In this document: positions 11,490-21,466 of the stretch, one piece after another
How the letters are laid out: every line of letters begins with the position of its first letter
Position numbering within the stretch: position 1 is the first letter of the stretch
NCBI GenBank assembly: GCA_000226015.1
Contig: JH153220.1
Span: 37,148-101,147, forward strand
DNA from: Mnemiopsis leidyi
Lineage: Eukaryota; Ctenophora; Tentaculata; Lobata; Bolinopsidae
Direction of reading: 5' to 3'
Length of the DNA stretch: 64,000 nucleotides
The notes under the pieces: model-generated
Told to the model about the DNA's origin: nothing
The model's input: the letters and a program-made list of their open reading frames with translations, nothing else
Database searches by the model: none
Program-made: the position numbers and the translations under genes

Positions 11490-12133
11490 TCATTTAAGTT
11501 CACCATTGCACGAAGTTAAATGATAATGTTGGGCAGTGCCAATGGGCACTAACCTGGTTGCAGCAAACACAATGTAAGGAAGGTATGAGAGAATGTCAGC
11601 GATGGGCACTGAAAAAAGAGCCATCAAGCTTTGTCTTCTCAAAGTTCTGACTCTTATGTAAAATAGCAACAATACCAGGATGATGACAAGGGGCACGATC
11701 AAGTTGGTGTTGTTGCGGCTATTTCGAACATTGTAGCAGGCCTGAATTTTAAGTCAAAGTTGTAGGTAAAATCAAGCGGGCGGACCGGCGGAAAATAACG
11801 CCGCATTTCACCGAAACAGCTCTAATTACGACCATTATGGTGGTCAGAGCCCAGAGAGTTCCAGATATGATTACACACAGACCTCCGCCATAGATCCACT
11901 TCTGGTCAATTGTTGAGCCTGCAGTCGGTAGGATTATGAAGAAAGTGAAGCTCAGTCCTGTGATAGCAAGGTTTTATATCAGCACTACCGAGAGTTGGTC
12001 TAGTTTTAGAGCGTGTGGTACAAATGAGGAGATAATGGAAATAAGATTGCCAAAGGATGAGATGGATCTGGAAGGTAAACACCAGGCTACTAGGCAGTAT
12101 ATTCCGAAGTCGGGCACGCTGTACATCATCATT
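11490..12133 (-). pseudogene. Decayed rhodopsin-class GPCR
   Basis: The minus strand encodes recognisable receptor pieces. A start region MMMYSVPDF at 12133 is followed by a TM1-like segment with GN. A TM2-like segment reads NLAITGLSF, with a TAA codon just before it where a Tyr would fit. TM3 follows with WIYGGGLC and a conserved Cys, then an ICL2-like RAVSV stretch. A stop comes at the start of the TM4 region, then a frame change. After it come a clear TM5 (LIVPLVIILVLLLFY) and TM6 (FSVPIADILSYLPYIV). No TM7 or NPxxY is found. At least two stops, one frame shift and loss of the C-terminus make it non-functional. It is unlike the two intact receptors in this window and probably belongs to another receptor subgroup. 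Confidence 0.7.
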
Positions 12134-12874
12134 TCAGCGTTTTATCTCAGTTCGGAGCTCACGGTGGGTGTGTCTGATGATGATAGTCCCGAATTCTGAT
12201 AAACCTTATTCGAACCCAGTGCTTCACGGCGAATCCGATGGTTACAGCCCCGAAGCCCAATTAATCATTGCAATTGCAAAGCGAAAAGATACTGATAGCC
12301 CTGTGTCTAACCTGGCTGTAGGCAAGTTTTGCGACTGATAGTAATTAAAGGGTTGGAACTTCCGAGTTCCGGGTCCTGGTGTCCGTATTGTTCAAGTGAT
12401 AAAGTGAGAAGCACTGGATTCTCTGTGGGACAACTGCGTGGTATTTTGTTAAAACAAGACGTATGCGGTATCGCGCTGCTTACATAGCCACCTTAGAGAA
12501 CTATAAGTGTGCTCCTATTATTTAAGTGCTAATTCTCTGATAATCGGTCCCTTTATTCGGAATTATGAGCTGTCCTTCTAAGTTTTAGCCCTTTAACTTT
12601 CAAGTGTGGCAAAGTGATGCTATTTTTAATTCATAAGCGGGTTTTAAATACCTAGAAAATATTGTAATACATCTATATTGATTCTATTCGGAGGGGGTTC
12701 TCAACGCAAGCCCTACATTCCCTACTTTGCAGCTCACGAACCTAAATCTCAGCTTCTAATAACGATACATATAACTCACCCTTGGTTGATCGGTACTACC
12801 ATCATATTTCAAGCATAATTGACTGATTTGATTTCATGTCTCTTGCCATGCACAGAAAATCAACTGATTAGATC

Positions 12875-13441
12875 ATGGAGTTCTATGTAGCTGCTATCGT
12901 TTCAAGTTACGTCTCTCTTTCTGACCTTACCATGACACGCTTTGCTTTAGCTGCTATCTTTCTGACTCAGCTGGCGGCAATGTCAGGAGTGTTCCTCAGG
13001 CTTTCAAACCCTCAGGGGGATCGCTGGCACGAGTTGAAAGCCTTTGGAGTAGGCGGGGTGGTTGAGGTAAAAGTCGAACTGGGCGAGTCCCCCGTTTTGG
13101 AGGTGAAACTTGCTGACGACAAGGGGGAAGTCATCTTTAGTATGGAGTCGAACCAGCAGAGGACAAAGATCTCCACCGTGTTGTCTGATGAGAATGTGGA
13201 GAAGAGCTCACTAAACTTGGATGGGTTGGAGAGGGTGAAGCTGGTGGTGGAACTGCAGAGTGAGGGAGTTTTTGTGGATCTCGTGGGAGTGGGGAGGAGT
13301 TTGGTTCTGCCATATCCTGAGGAAAGTTGGTCTGGAAATGTCAACACAACCTGGGAGAAAATCAACGAGATCAGGAGGGTTTATATTGGCGGTCAGGACG
13401 TTAGTTTTACTTTTCTATCAGGACACGTGCTCGTCTTCTAA
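12875..13441 (+). CDS. Small secreted beta-rich protein, unknown function
   Basis: Single-exon frame. The ATG at 12932 has a good context (ACCATGA) and gives a clear signal peptide (MTRFALAAIFLTQLAAMSG) and a 169-residue product. The upstream ATG at 12875 would put 19 residues before it. The mature part has no cysteine and alternates hydrophobic and charged residues (for example VEVKVEL, KLVVELQ, VFVDLVGVG), suggesting a beta sandwich, with one N-glycosylation motif (NTT). Coding bases are clearly richer in G and C than the flanks. A polyadenylation signal AATAAA lies at 13725. I do not recognise the family. A lectin-like or farnesoic-acid-methyltransferase-like fold is conceivable, but no diagnostic motif is visible. 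Confidence 0.7.
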   Translation: MEFYVAAIVSSYVSLSDLTMTRFALAAIFLTQLAAMSGVFLRLSNPQGDRWHELKAFGVGGVVEVKVELGESPVLEVKLADDKGEVIFSMESNQQRTKISTVLSDENVEKSSLNLDGLERVKLVVELQSEGVFVDLVGVGRSLVLPYPEESWSGNVNTTWEKINEIRRVYIGGQDVSFTFLSGHVLVF

Positions 13442-13911
13442 CGGTTTATTTTCGAACTGGACTCAGTGTTTCGAGTAATTATTGCTAGTGCTCAGCTTGA
13501 AATGTTAAATATTTTTACTTGAAACTTAAATTATTGGTGGAACCCGGCACTTGGCAGGGCGCTGAGAATTTTGTACAAAGTCTAATGGCGTTCTCTTTCA
13601 ATTGCTCAATTGTATGTTTGAAATATGAAATTCACAATTAAGGATGGGTTTTTCTGTTATTTATAATTTAGTTACTGTGAACGCCATCAATACAATGAGG
13701 TTGAAAATGTTCTGTTGCTATTAAAATAAAAAAGTTTTAAGAAAACACTAGATGTAGTTTTAAAGATGTAAATAAGAAAACCAGAAAAGTGCTTGAAAAT
13801 TGGTTTAAGATTAAATTTGTACTCTGCTGTACCATAGGTTAAGGTTGACTGTGAACTCCGAATCACTGATTGACTATAAAGTTATAATGCAACCATATCT
13901 CTATCTAAAAG

Positions 13912-14169
13912 GTGCGAGAGGCCATGTTTTTTAAAGATCTATTTACAACTCCACTTCAGATTTTGACAGCGAAAACTGAGGGGTGCTCGAAAACGGTGGA
14001 GGAAATCTGTGGAGCGATCTGTAATGTTCTGAAGGAAAACACATCTGCGTTGTGTACTGGAACTGTACGACCTCCAGAAATAAAAGAAGCCATCAGTGTC
14101 TGCCTTACTGAATACAATTCAAGAGGAGATCTAGGTGCGTTGAAGTCCTGCTTCCAACTTCAAGGTTAA
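13912..14169 (+). CDS. Terminal exon or short gene with six cysteines
   Basis: Open from a possible acceptor (CTATCTAAAAG, 13911) to a TAA at 14167-14169, which overlaps an AATAAA signal (14169-14174), as in a compact 3' end. If translation starts at the ATG at 13924 the product has 81 residues, with six cysteines spread through the second part (GCSKT, EICGAIC, ALCTG, SVCLTE, KSCF). That spacing suggests an all-helical secreted domain. No good signal peptide is present from that ATG, so an upstream exon is likely; it was not found. The gene at 12875-13441 ends with its own stop and polyadenylation signal and so is probably separate. Function unknown. Confidence 0.4.
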   Translation: MREAMFFKDLFTTPLQILTAKTEGCSKTVEEICGAICNVLKENTSALCTGTVRPPEIKEAISVCLTEYNSRGDLGALKSCFQLQG

Positions 14170-15850
14170 ATAAAAATTTAGCCATGTGTCCTATCACTTA
14201 TTTATCATTATGATAGAAACTGACAGTGACACTGTTTACTGTCCCGCTTCTTGCCGGACGATTTAGGTACATCTGATTTGTATTTGTGTATCTAGTCCCA
14301 ATTGTGTTTTGCTGATTATCCTGATTCTCATACTTTTACTTACGAACTTGATCTAATAAACATTATTACGATCGATTTTGGAGAAGGGGGTCAGCCGGGA
14401 AAAAATTATTGACTTTTTATTTTTCTTCGCAAAACAATTCCACAAGGTTGTTCCCACTTAGAAACGAGCTTAAGATCACTGCAAATTCCAGATTTTTGTA
14501 AGACGCCCGAAGTAATATATCTAAGATTAAATAAGGAAAGAGATATTCGCCGAAAACCAGATCACAGTTATTCACTCCAAGTTTAATTTTTTGGTCGAAT
14601 TTTTGCATTTCCGCCTTGACGCTGCACTGACCAGAACACAGAGAGCAGTGAAGCCGGGAGTGCGTGGGTGAGTCGGGTATAACCTGAATCTCGACAATTT
14701 CAGCCCGGTAAATTTCTATGGCTATATAAGCTATTAGCTATATTAGTTTTATAGACTATTATGATACGAAACAAGTGCAATGAGGACATAAGTTTTGAGG
14801 CAACATTTGCTTTAAATTAATCATTTTGGGTTTAATTTTGCAAATGATTACTTGTCATCTTGATCCATACCATACGTACTGTAGCAGTAGAGTGTAAAAG
14901 TAATAGGTTTGTAATTTTAACAGATTATTCATTTTTGCCCAGGAAGATACACTTGAACATGCATAATGAGCACATTTATATAGTATATACCAATATACGC
15001 TATAAGTAAACTTATGCTAGTAATTTCTATTAGATTTATCAGGTTTAATACGTGCATTTTGGCCCAGTAAGGTCATCAAATATTCCGATTCACCAAATAT
15101 GCGCTATGGCCATTTTTATCCCAAAATAAAGTGGCCATTGCACATATTTTGTTGAATCGAAATAGTATAACTTATTAATATTACAACTTATAAAGAAATC
15201 TTCCTTTAACAGTAACATGATGATGAAGTACTCGATGATCTAAATTGAATAAAGGGAGGGAGATATTTGCGATGGGAGGAAAACAGATATTAAATGTATG
15301 TCAATCGCTGCGTGCACCGTGACCTTTTTTTTACTTTTTCAGGCTGATCCCCAAAATATACCTCCTCTTTTCAATTAGTATTTAGCGGTGCAAAATCCAA
15401 AATTAAAATGTACACAATTTATGCATTGTGCACTCACAATTTAATCATAACTTTTGACCTTTGACAAAATTATTTTTTGTTGGTGTGAGAAAAATTTAAA
15501 TTAAAAACAACATTTAGGACCTTAGTTTACAGTAACACAGCATTTGAAATATTTGTGGATGACTATTTACTCATACTGTTAGTGTTTACCCTGGAGCAAA
15601 ACTGTGCGAAACTGCTTATACTTATAGTTAAAGTTTAACTTAAAGCACGACTTTGAACTTCAAGTACAATTCTGTTTTAGTTTTATAATTATTACTTTAC
15701 GTGTGCTATCAAGAACTAGAAGTCTTACTTTTTCTGATTTGTCTGCGAAAATTGTCCAGATGCAGATTGCATCCCCATCTGTAGTAAGTTGCAGCAAGAT
15801 TTGCTTGTCCGATTGTTGGACTTAACACTTTTAATATCTTCAGTCTTCGA
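14170..15850. other. Non-coding stretch
   Basis: AT-rich, with no exon recognised. The only structure seen is the foldback at 15079-15166, listed separately. Confidence 0.5.
15079..15166. mobile_element. Small imperfect foldback (MITE remnant)
   Basis: ATTCCGATTCACCAAATATG at 15079 is matched in reverse by the segment ending near 15166, with GGCCATT and its partner inside each arm. The arms carry several mismatches, so the copy is old. The superfamily is not assignable. Confidence 0.5.
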
Positions 15851-16989
15851 TTTGTCCGACTTTGTCCAACCCTCATGTATCTATATGATAATAAAATGTC
15901 AGGAGGGTGCGCGCTGCCGTACACGGTACAATCTTTTGATATGAAGATAGCTTTGTTATGATCATTATCATTATGTTTTAAAATTAAAATCAATTCTTTT
16001 TTCATTTGTCATTTTGCACATGTATTTTATTTCCAGTATAACTATAACATTGCTTACCGGGCGCTACGCGGCTCTCTCAACGTTTCCATCCGATCGGATC
16101 AGTCTTTGTTGCAAAGCTTAAGCAACAAGACTGAGGTCCCCAGGGCCAGGCAAGACATTGCTAGACGTTGCCTAGCCTTGTCTCACGTTGTGGCCGCGCG
16201 CTTCGCAGCAGCAGGGCTAGGCAACGTGTACATGTAGCAAGCCTAGCCCTCATGCTGGCTGCCACGAAGTTGTACTTGTACAGCAGCGTTGTCAAACTTC
16301 CACTAACCAGGTCCTTTTACGCCGCGCGCACAGCGCAGCAGCTGCTACGCGCACTTGTCAGTGTCTGACTTTGTCCGACCCTCATTCGAAGCCAGAAGCA
16401 AATGAGAATAAAATGACAGTGGACAGGAGGGTGCGCGCTGCCGTACAAACGCGCGCAAAAACTAAAAGGCTCTGGTTAGACTCAGAGACGCGACCAGCGA
16501 CGTTGCCTCACTTTGCCACAGGTGTGAGCAGTGAGCCAGCTGCAGCAGTGCAGCTACCTGTCCGAATTTGCAGGAGCCACGCGCGCACAAGTATCACATT
16601 ATATCATGCAACGCTGGCAAGCGCAGCGCGATACGACCTTGAAGTTGACGTTGTCGAGGTGTTACCCGACCCGCGCGCGGCTCGCAGTTTCCTGCTCTCC
16701 TCGCGTTAGACGGATATCATCTCGTCATCTCGTCAACCTTGACGAGATTTTACCGTTCTAACAAAACGTTCAGCTTTAGCTGCGGGTATCACCGCGACCG
16801 TCTTTTTCTTTTGTCTTTGTTCTTTTCTTTTCTTCGAATTGGCCGAAGGCCAGAAATGTTGCCTTGCGTTGCGGCCGCAGGTCAGGCAACGTTTGACAAC
16901 AGAAATGCACGAGAGCTAGAGTGGAGAGCGTGATGGCTGCGACAGTAAGTTATCAACCTATAAGTACAACTTGTTAGGTGAAGTTTTAT

Positions 16990-17120
16990 ACCGTTATAAC
17001 AAAACGTTCAGCTTTGTGAGCTGCGAGAGTCGGGTATCACTTATTCACTTGTCTTGTCGCGGTGATACCCGACTCACGCAGCTAAAGCTGAGCGATCCGA
17101 GAACGTTTCGTTAGAACGGT
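16990..17120. repeat. Large hairpin inside the nested element
   Basis: The left arm runs from ACCGTTATAACAAAACGTTC through GAGTCGGGTATCAC (16990-17040). The right arm (17062-17120) is its near-complete reverse, from GTGATACCCGACTC to CGTTAGAACGGT, with a loop of about 21 bases. Confidence 0.75.
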
Positions 17121-17579
17121 AGACGGATATAATCTCGTCAACACTTGTCAGACGTTGCCTGACCTGCTGCCGCGAAGCGGCAGCCTCCACGCGCAAAGCT
17201 GCCGCAACGCAAGGTATCAGTATCACCGCGATGCAAGCAACTTGTCTTATCACTTATGCGTTGTGATCCTTCGCAGCAGCAGGGCTAAGCAACATCTTGC
17301 AAGTATCACCGCGACAACTTCAGGCTTTCTCTTCGGTCCCCAGGCAAGGTCAGACGATCACAAAAAAGTCAGATATTACAACTACATAAGGCTAAGGCTA
17401 ATTTATAATAAGGCGTTCGCGTTGTCTGGCATGGGGCAATGCACATATATCTCAAGGGGATGAAAACGACTTGAAATTCCAATTGAAATTAATTAAAAGT
17501 TCTAGTCTTTGGTTAAATTTTGCCTAAGGGCCTTAGTCTTTGTTGATCGGAGGAAAACGTGGAGAGAGCCGCGCAGCGC

Positions 17580-17671
17580 TTGTCAGATGTTGCCTGACCT
17601 TATAGTTATACATTATAACAAACATTGCCTTGCGTTGCGGGGGCTGCCGCAGGTCAGGCAACATCTGACAA
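17580..17671. repeat. Perfect 21-bp inverted repeat hairpin
   Basis: TGTCAGATGTTGCCTGACCT (17581-17600) pairs exactly with 17651-17670, and one more pair extends the arms to 21 bp around a 50-base loop. Part of the right half of the nested element. Confidence 0.85.
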
Positions 17672-17748
17672 AACAAACATTGTACGGCAGCGCGTACCCT
17701 CCTGACATTCTATTCACTTCGAATGAGGGTCGGACAAAGTCAGACAAA

Positions 17749-20227
17749 ATAAACAATAAGTTGGTCGTGATTAAATCTTGTATCATTCCTTCGAAGACTC
17801 TCACTCATTTCAAAACAATGAACGGTACCAATCCATTATTTATTCATTTAAACTATTTCAACAATACACACTATATACATTTATTGACTATTGAGTGACA
17901 ATGTCTAAATAGCTGAGGATGAAGAAAATATTTCTGCAATAATATTAGCTCGTTTCATTCCCTCCGCGAATGACACAATGATTATGAAAGTGTAACTGTC
18001 TATCCATGTATCTCATTTTTTGTTTTTTAGCTTCATCTCAATCGACTCTACTTAAAGTTAATCTTATTAAAAATATTTGTTACACAGAATCATTTTTCAT
18101 AAAAATCCAAAGGCATCTTGAACGGAATCAGTGACATGAGTAAAACTTTTAAGTTATTTATCGGGTCAGCCCTCTTTCAATATTAACCTTCAGAATCACG
18201 TCCCATGATGGAAATATTCAGTGTTCAAGTATCAAGAGTATACGAAAAACGTAGCTCTTAGTAATTTTCAAAATTCAAAAATCACATACAACATCGAATG
18301 CATAAGTTAATTTTATAATACTAGACATCGATTAACTGCTGCAGTTAAAAATCCTTCAGTTCACAACCACAAACCATGAAGTTTTCACGCCGTCTAAAAG
18401 TTCATATTCATGAAAACCACGTACATTAACATATCTGATTTCCAACGATTTGCTACCAGATTTGCTACAATCACTTTAAGTAAATATTGACACTGTTCAT
18501 GCTGGTCCACTTCGCACATATCTGCACACATTCCCGCTTTTCATCACACCATAATTAAGTAATCTAATTAGGGGGGATTTCAGGCAACTCTTGGCGCGGA
18601 GCCGGGGATCAACCAGCCCCCAACTGTAAGGACAGAGAGAAAGAGAGCGAGAGAGAGCCATGTTCGGAAGCGGGTTTCAGTGGAGCACACTTGCTGACTC
18701 CTCTGAGGGAGCTAATGAGGGGACGGCGCGTGTCAGATCACGCTCCAGTACAGACCCAGTAGTAGCGGCTCTCTCTCACTCTCTCTCCCTGGAGATCAGC
18801 AGTCAGTCGTTTTGTTTTGTTTTGTAAATCAGTTGCTCGGGCAACACCGCTCACAGGGATCAAGGAGCTGACAGCAGATGTTTCGTCTACCCCACAATCA
18901 CCTGGAAAATTTTCTTGGTTTATTTCATTTTCCTGCACGTAGTGATTGAGTTTTGTGCATAAATGTTATTATTGATGAGCGAAATGGTAACCACAGCTTA
19001 CCCTGATCGAAAGTCGTAACACATTTCAGCTTAAGATGTGCTCATAGTCACTAGTCAGATCATTATTAATCTAATGCATAAATTGAATATCCATTGAATT
19101 AATCCAATATGCAAGGGTATGATATATTCCACGGGCATTAGGGCATGAAGTCCTCTGCTTTCGTGAGCTATAACAAATACCCTCACGCACATTTCAAACT
19201 TTTCCCATTTTGCCGTTTTATTTACCCTGTACAATGTGCATGCCATCAGAACTGAATTCCATTTCAGGAATTTGTTTTTGGCAGACCATCAAGAACTATG
19301 TAGCGTGCCATCATCAACAAAAATAGAATGTGTCAGCGGGCGCCAACTTACTGCTCCAACAGTCCGGAAAAGTACGGCAAATCCTTCAAGTAAATTCCTT
19401 TAGAATCACCAGCAAGTCAACACGTTTTGAAGATAGCACTTCCCGCCAAATTTCGAAACAACGTGTTGAAATAAGCACTTGTCACTTACAGGCTACAGAT
19501 CCATACAACCTTATGAATATTAGCGACATTCCTGCATATGAGGACCATTTCTCTACCTGCAATTGTATATTTTCTAAGAATAGTTTTATTCACAGTTTAG
19601 TTGCTCTTGTTTGTGCGTTGTTGAAGTTTGGCCAACAGATTTGCGTCGATCCGTCACAGTGCAGGCTTCTGTCAAGAAACAAACATTTAGTCCGTGTAAT
19701 TAAGTTCTGACATTGCCTTAATGCCAAAAATGATTTTAAAATATGACTAAGAAAACCTCAAGAAAAGTAGATGTGGTCGCCAAGCCCAAGATGTTAACAT
19801 CATTAACGGATTGGTAAAACTAGAATAATTGTCTGGTCGCACCTCATGCGTTTATACTGTATTACAATCGTTGCGAATCTTGTTGCCGGAAGGTTTTTAT
19901 TTTTGTAAGAATACTGCCCGACGTGAGTTTAAACATCCGTGTTTGAATTAGGTGAGATCACACTTGACTGTTTTCCGAGGAACCACTTACCACATGCTGT
20001 CAAATTTACTGTTATAACCGCGTGCGAAAACGGAGTGAATATTCGCATATTATGCCATAATTAATTTGACAATTAAGAGCAGGATATTGACAATGGGCCC
20101 ACATTTTAAGAAGTCAACTTGGTAACTCGGGGTCAATAGAAATTTGCAATATCCGCAGTATTACAACGTATGTAATACTGACGCGTTGTACACACGCTTT
20201 TCCTAAATGTACAAAAAGCGCGGGAGT
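17749..20227. other. Non-coding stretch with a promoter-like patch
   Basis: No gene is recognised. Around 18590-18850 base composition rises and GAGA and CTCT runs (18629-18656 and 18766-18788) flank each other in opposite orientation, next to an X-box-like palindrome. That looks regulatory. The longest open frame (19330-19710) lacks an ATG start and family resemblance. Confidence 0.4.
18832..18845. promoter_or_regulatory. X-box-like palindrome GTTGCTCGGGCAAC
   Basis: The half-sites GTTGC and GCAAC are arranged as in RFX-factor X-boxes, but the centre (TCGG) departs from the usual form. It lies in the GAGA-rich, promoter-like patch. No adjacent gene is identified. Confidence 0.3.
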
Positions 20228-20240
20228 GTTTTGGCGGGAA
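20228..20240. promoter_or_regulatory. E2F-type site (upstream copy)
   Basis: TTTTGGCGGGAA matches the E2F/DP consensus. It lies about 750 bases upstream of the KEN-box ORF and 615 bases from a second, stronger copy. Confidence 0.4.
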
Positions 20241-20843
20241 TGCCTAACACGTGTCACTGCGCTCTCCATCATGTTTATTTTGTCGTGATAATTGACGCGT
20301 GTAGCTCTTTTGTTTGTAGGAAGCCACGAATTCGGTTACTTAAAACTTTTTGTTGTACCTCTTTGTTTTCGCATCGTATTGTTGCATCTGCTACTTAGAT
20401 GTATTAATATGCAGGTACCTGGATTTAAAATTTTGCAGTTAAGCGATTAGTTTGCCGAACAGGGATCTAGGGATCAAATTTCACACTGCAAGTGCAATTG
20501 TATTGTTAGTCTGCTAAACTCGCCAGTTTTCCTACAAACTTACCGTAAAGAAACTGTAGCTTTGGTTAAAACATTACAGCTTTCGTTAAAACACTACCGC
20601 TTGTAGAGTAGAGCCCTTTATTTAGAGCACGCCCTAGTTTCTCTATCGATCCTTGTTGAAAACTAGCTGACAGATTTCAGATAAAATTTAGTATTGCCTT
20701 TTTTAACTTCCAACCAACATTGCATGCCATAAAAGCTACGTGACCGTATTCTCAAAAGCGTATACGATTTTAAATACATTAATTTTGTGAACTGGAACAC
20801 AGTAGCTTATTGAATGTCTTCAGGTAATCTGACGCCTGTTAGC

Positions 20844-20858
20844 TTTTGGCGGGAAATT
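20844..20858. promoter_or_regulatory. E2F-type site close to the KEN-box gene
   Basis: TTTGGCGGGAAATTT is a textbook E2F/DP element, 124-138 bases upstream of the ATG at 20982. It suggests G1/S-controlled transcription of that gene. Confidence 0.6.
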
Positions 20859-20981
20859 TAATGTGTGTATATTTGCCTCATTATACCACTTCAAATACAT
20901 GTTCAGTTTACAGTCTGATCTATTTCACTGCGTTGTCGCCTCCGATTTGTTTCTCTAACGACTTCCTTGTTCAGTAGATTA

Positions 20982-21260
20982 ATGAGTACTTCCAACCTGT
21001 TGTCACAAAACAAAGAAAACCGGCCCGGCCTGAAGAACCTGTTCCTGCCCGTGTCACCAGTCAGAGAGCAAGTCAAGCAGTATGGAACGAGCAAATCCTC
21101 CGACTCCTCAAAAGGTCGCAGATTCAACGAGGTGGAACGCCTCATGGACCAGAACAAGGTCAGCCGAAATCTCTCGGAATACTGGTTCAAGAACAGCAAT
21201 AAACCATATAACAGCTACGTGAAGAAAGTGGTGAAGGAGCGACTCAAGTACGACGAATGA
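20982..21260 (+). CDS. Small KEN-box protein, probable cell-cycle APC/C substrate
   Basis: A 92-residue frame from the ATG at 20982. A pyrimidine-rich 3' splice site (CCTTGTTCAG, 20972) just upstream suggests a 5' UTR exon. Near the N-terminus stand a KEN box (NKENRPG), an overlapping D-box-like R-P-G-L and a CDK consensus S-P-V-R (in LPVSPVREQ). The middle is Ser/Lys-rich, and the C-terminal half (from FNEVERLMDQNK) is probably helical and basic (YVKKVVKERL). KEN and D boxes are degrons for the anaphase-promoting complex; with the E2F-type sites upstream this suggests a protein made in S/G2 and destroyed in mitosis. The family is not recognised. Securin, sororin and geminin share this style but not this sequence. 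Its stop overlaps the ATG of a second ORF (ATGA). Confidence 0.65.
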   Translation: MSTSNLLSQNKENRPGLKNLFLPVSPVREQVKQYGTSKSSDSSKGRRFNEVERLMDQNKVSRNLSEYWFKNSNKPYNSYVKKVVKERLKYDE

Positions 21261-21466
21261 CAGACACCCAGCTAAGCAGACAGTTAGAGTCTAAAGATTG
21301 CAGCAAGATCAGAGATTGTACTAGGATGAAAGTGGAGCTAGCCCAGCTCTTGAAGAAGAGAATTGGTAAATTGAGCTCGATTGAGACTCTAGTGCGGCAG
21401 TGGATGCAAAATATTTTTGCTTGCCCGAATAATGCAATTAATGATCTCTATTTTTCTAAAGAGTAA
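21257..21466 (+). CDS. Short ORF overlapping the KEN-box gene by ATGA
   Basis: A 69-residue frame, shifted -1 from the KEN-box ORF; its ATG shares bases with that ORF's TGA. The composition (basic, amphipathic KVELAQLLKKRIGKL, then LVRQWMQNIF) looks protein-like rather than random, suggesting a helical C-terminal region. It could be a second cistron translated by reinitiation, the true C-terminus of the first protein displaced by an assembly or natural frame change, or chance. No splice junction joining the two frames is evident. Confidence 0.35.
   Translation: MTDTQLSRQLESKDCSKIRDCTRMKVELAQLLKKRIGKLSSIETLVRQWMQNIFACPNNAINDLYFSKE

Larger units (their letters stand above)
15851..17748. mobile_element. 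Nested GC-rich inverted-repeat elements
   Basis: A terminal block (TTTGTCCGACTTTGTCC, ACCCTCAT, then GTCAGGAGGGT and CGCTGCCGTAC) stands at 15851-15930, again in the same direction at 16366-16447, and inverted at 17683-17748. The outer pair therefore resembles terminal inverted repeats of a 1.9 kb non-autonomous DNA element with another copy inserted. The interior is packed with further inverted repeats, including GACGAGAT arms near 16741 and 17138, two strong hairpins listed separately, and repeated TTGCCTGACCT words. It is much richer in G and C than its surroundings. No transposase is seen; open frames of 60-130 codons here look like chance in GC-rich repeats. Confidence 0.65.

Noticed and set aside
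13012-13365. Minus-strand 117-codon frame
   Set aside because: Antisense of the secreted-protein ORF, which has an ATG, signal peptide and polyadenylation signal.
16168-16933. Several 60-110-codon frames in the GC-rich block
   Set aside because: They lie in nested inverted repeats where GC-rich sequence lacks stops; the translations look like random Arg/Ala/Ser-rich sequence.
19330-19710. Open frame of 126 codons
   Set aside because: No early ATG, no splice context, no recognisable domain; composition like the surrounding non-coding DNA.
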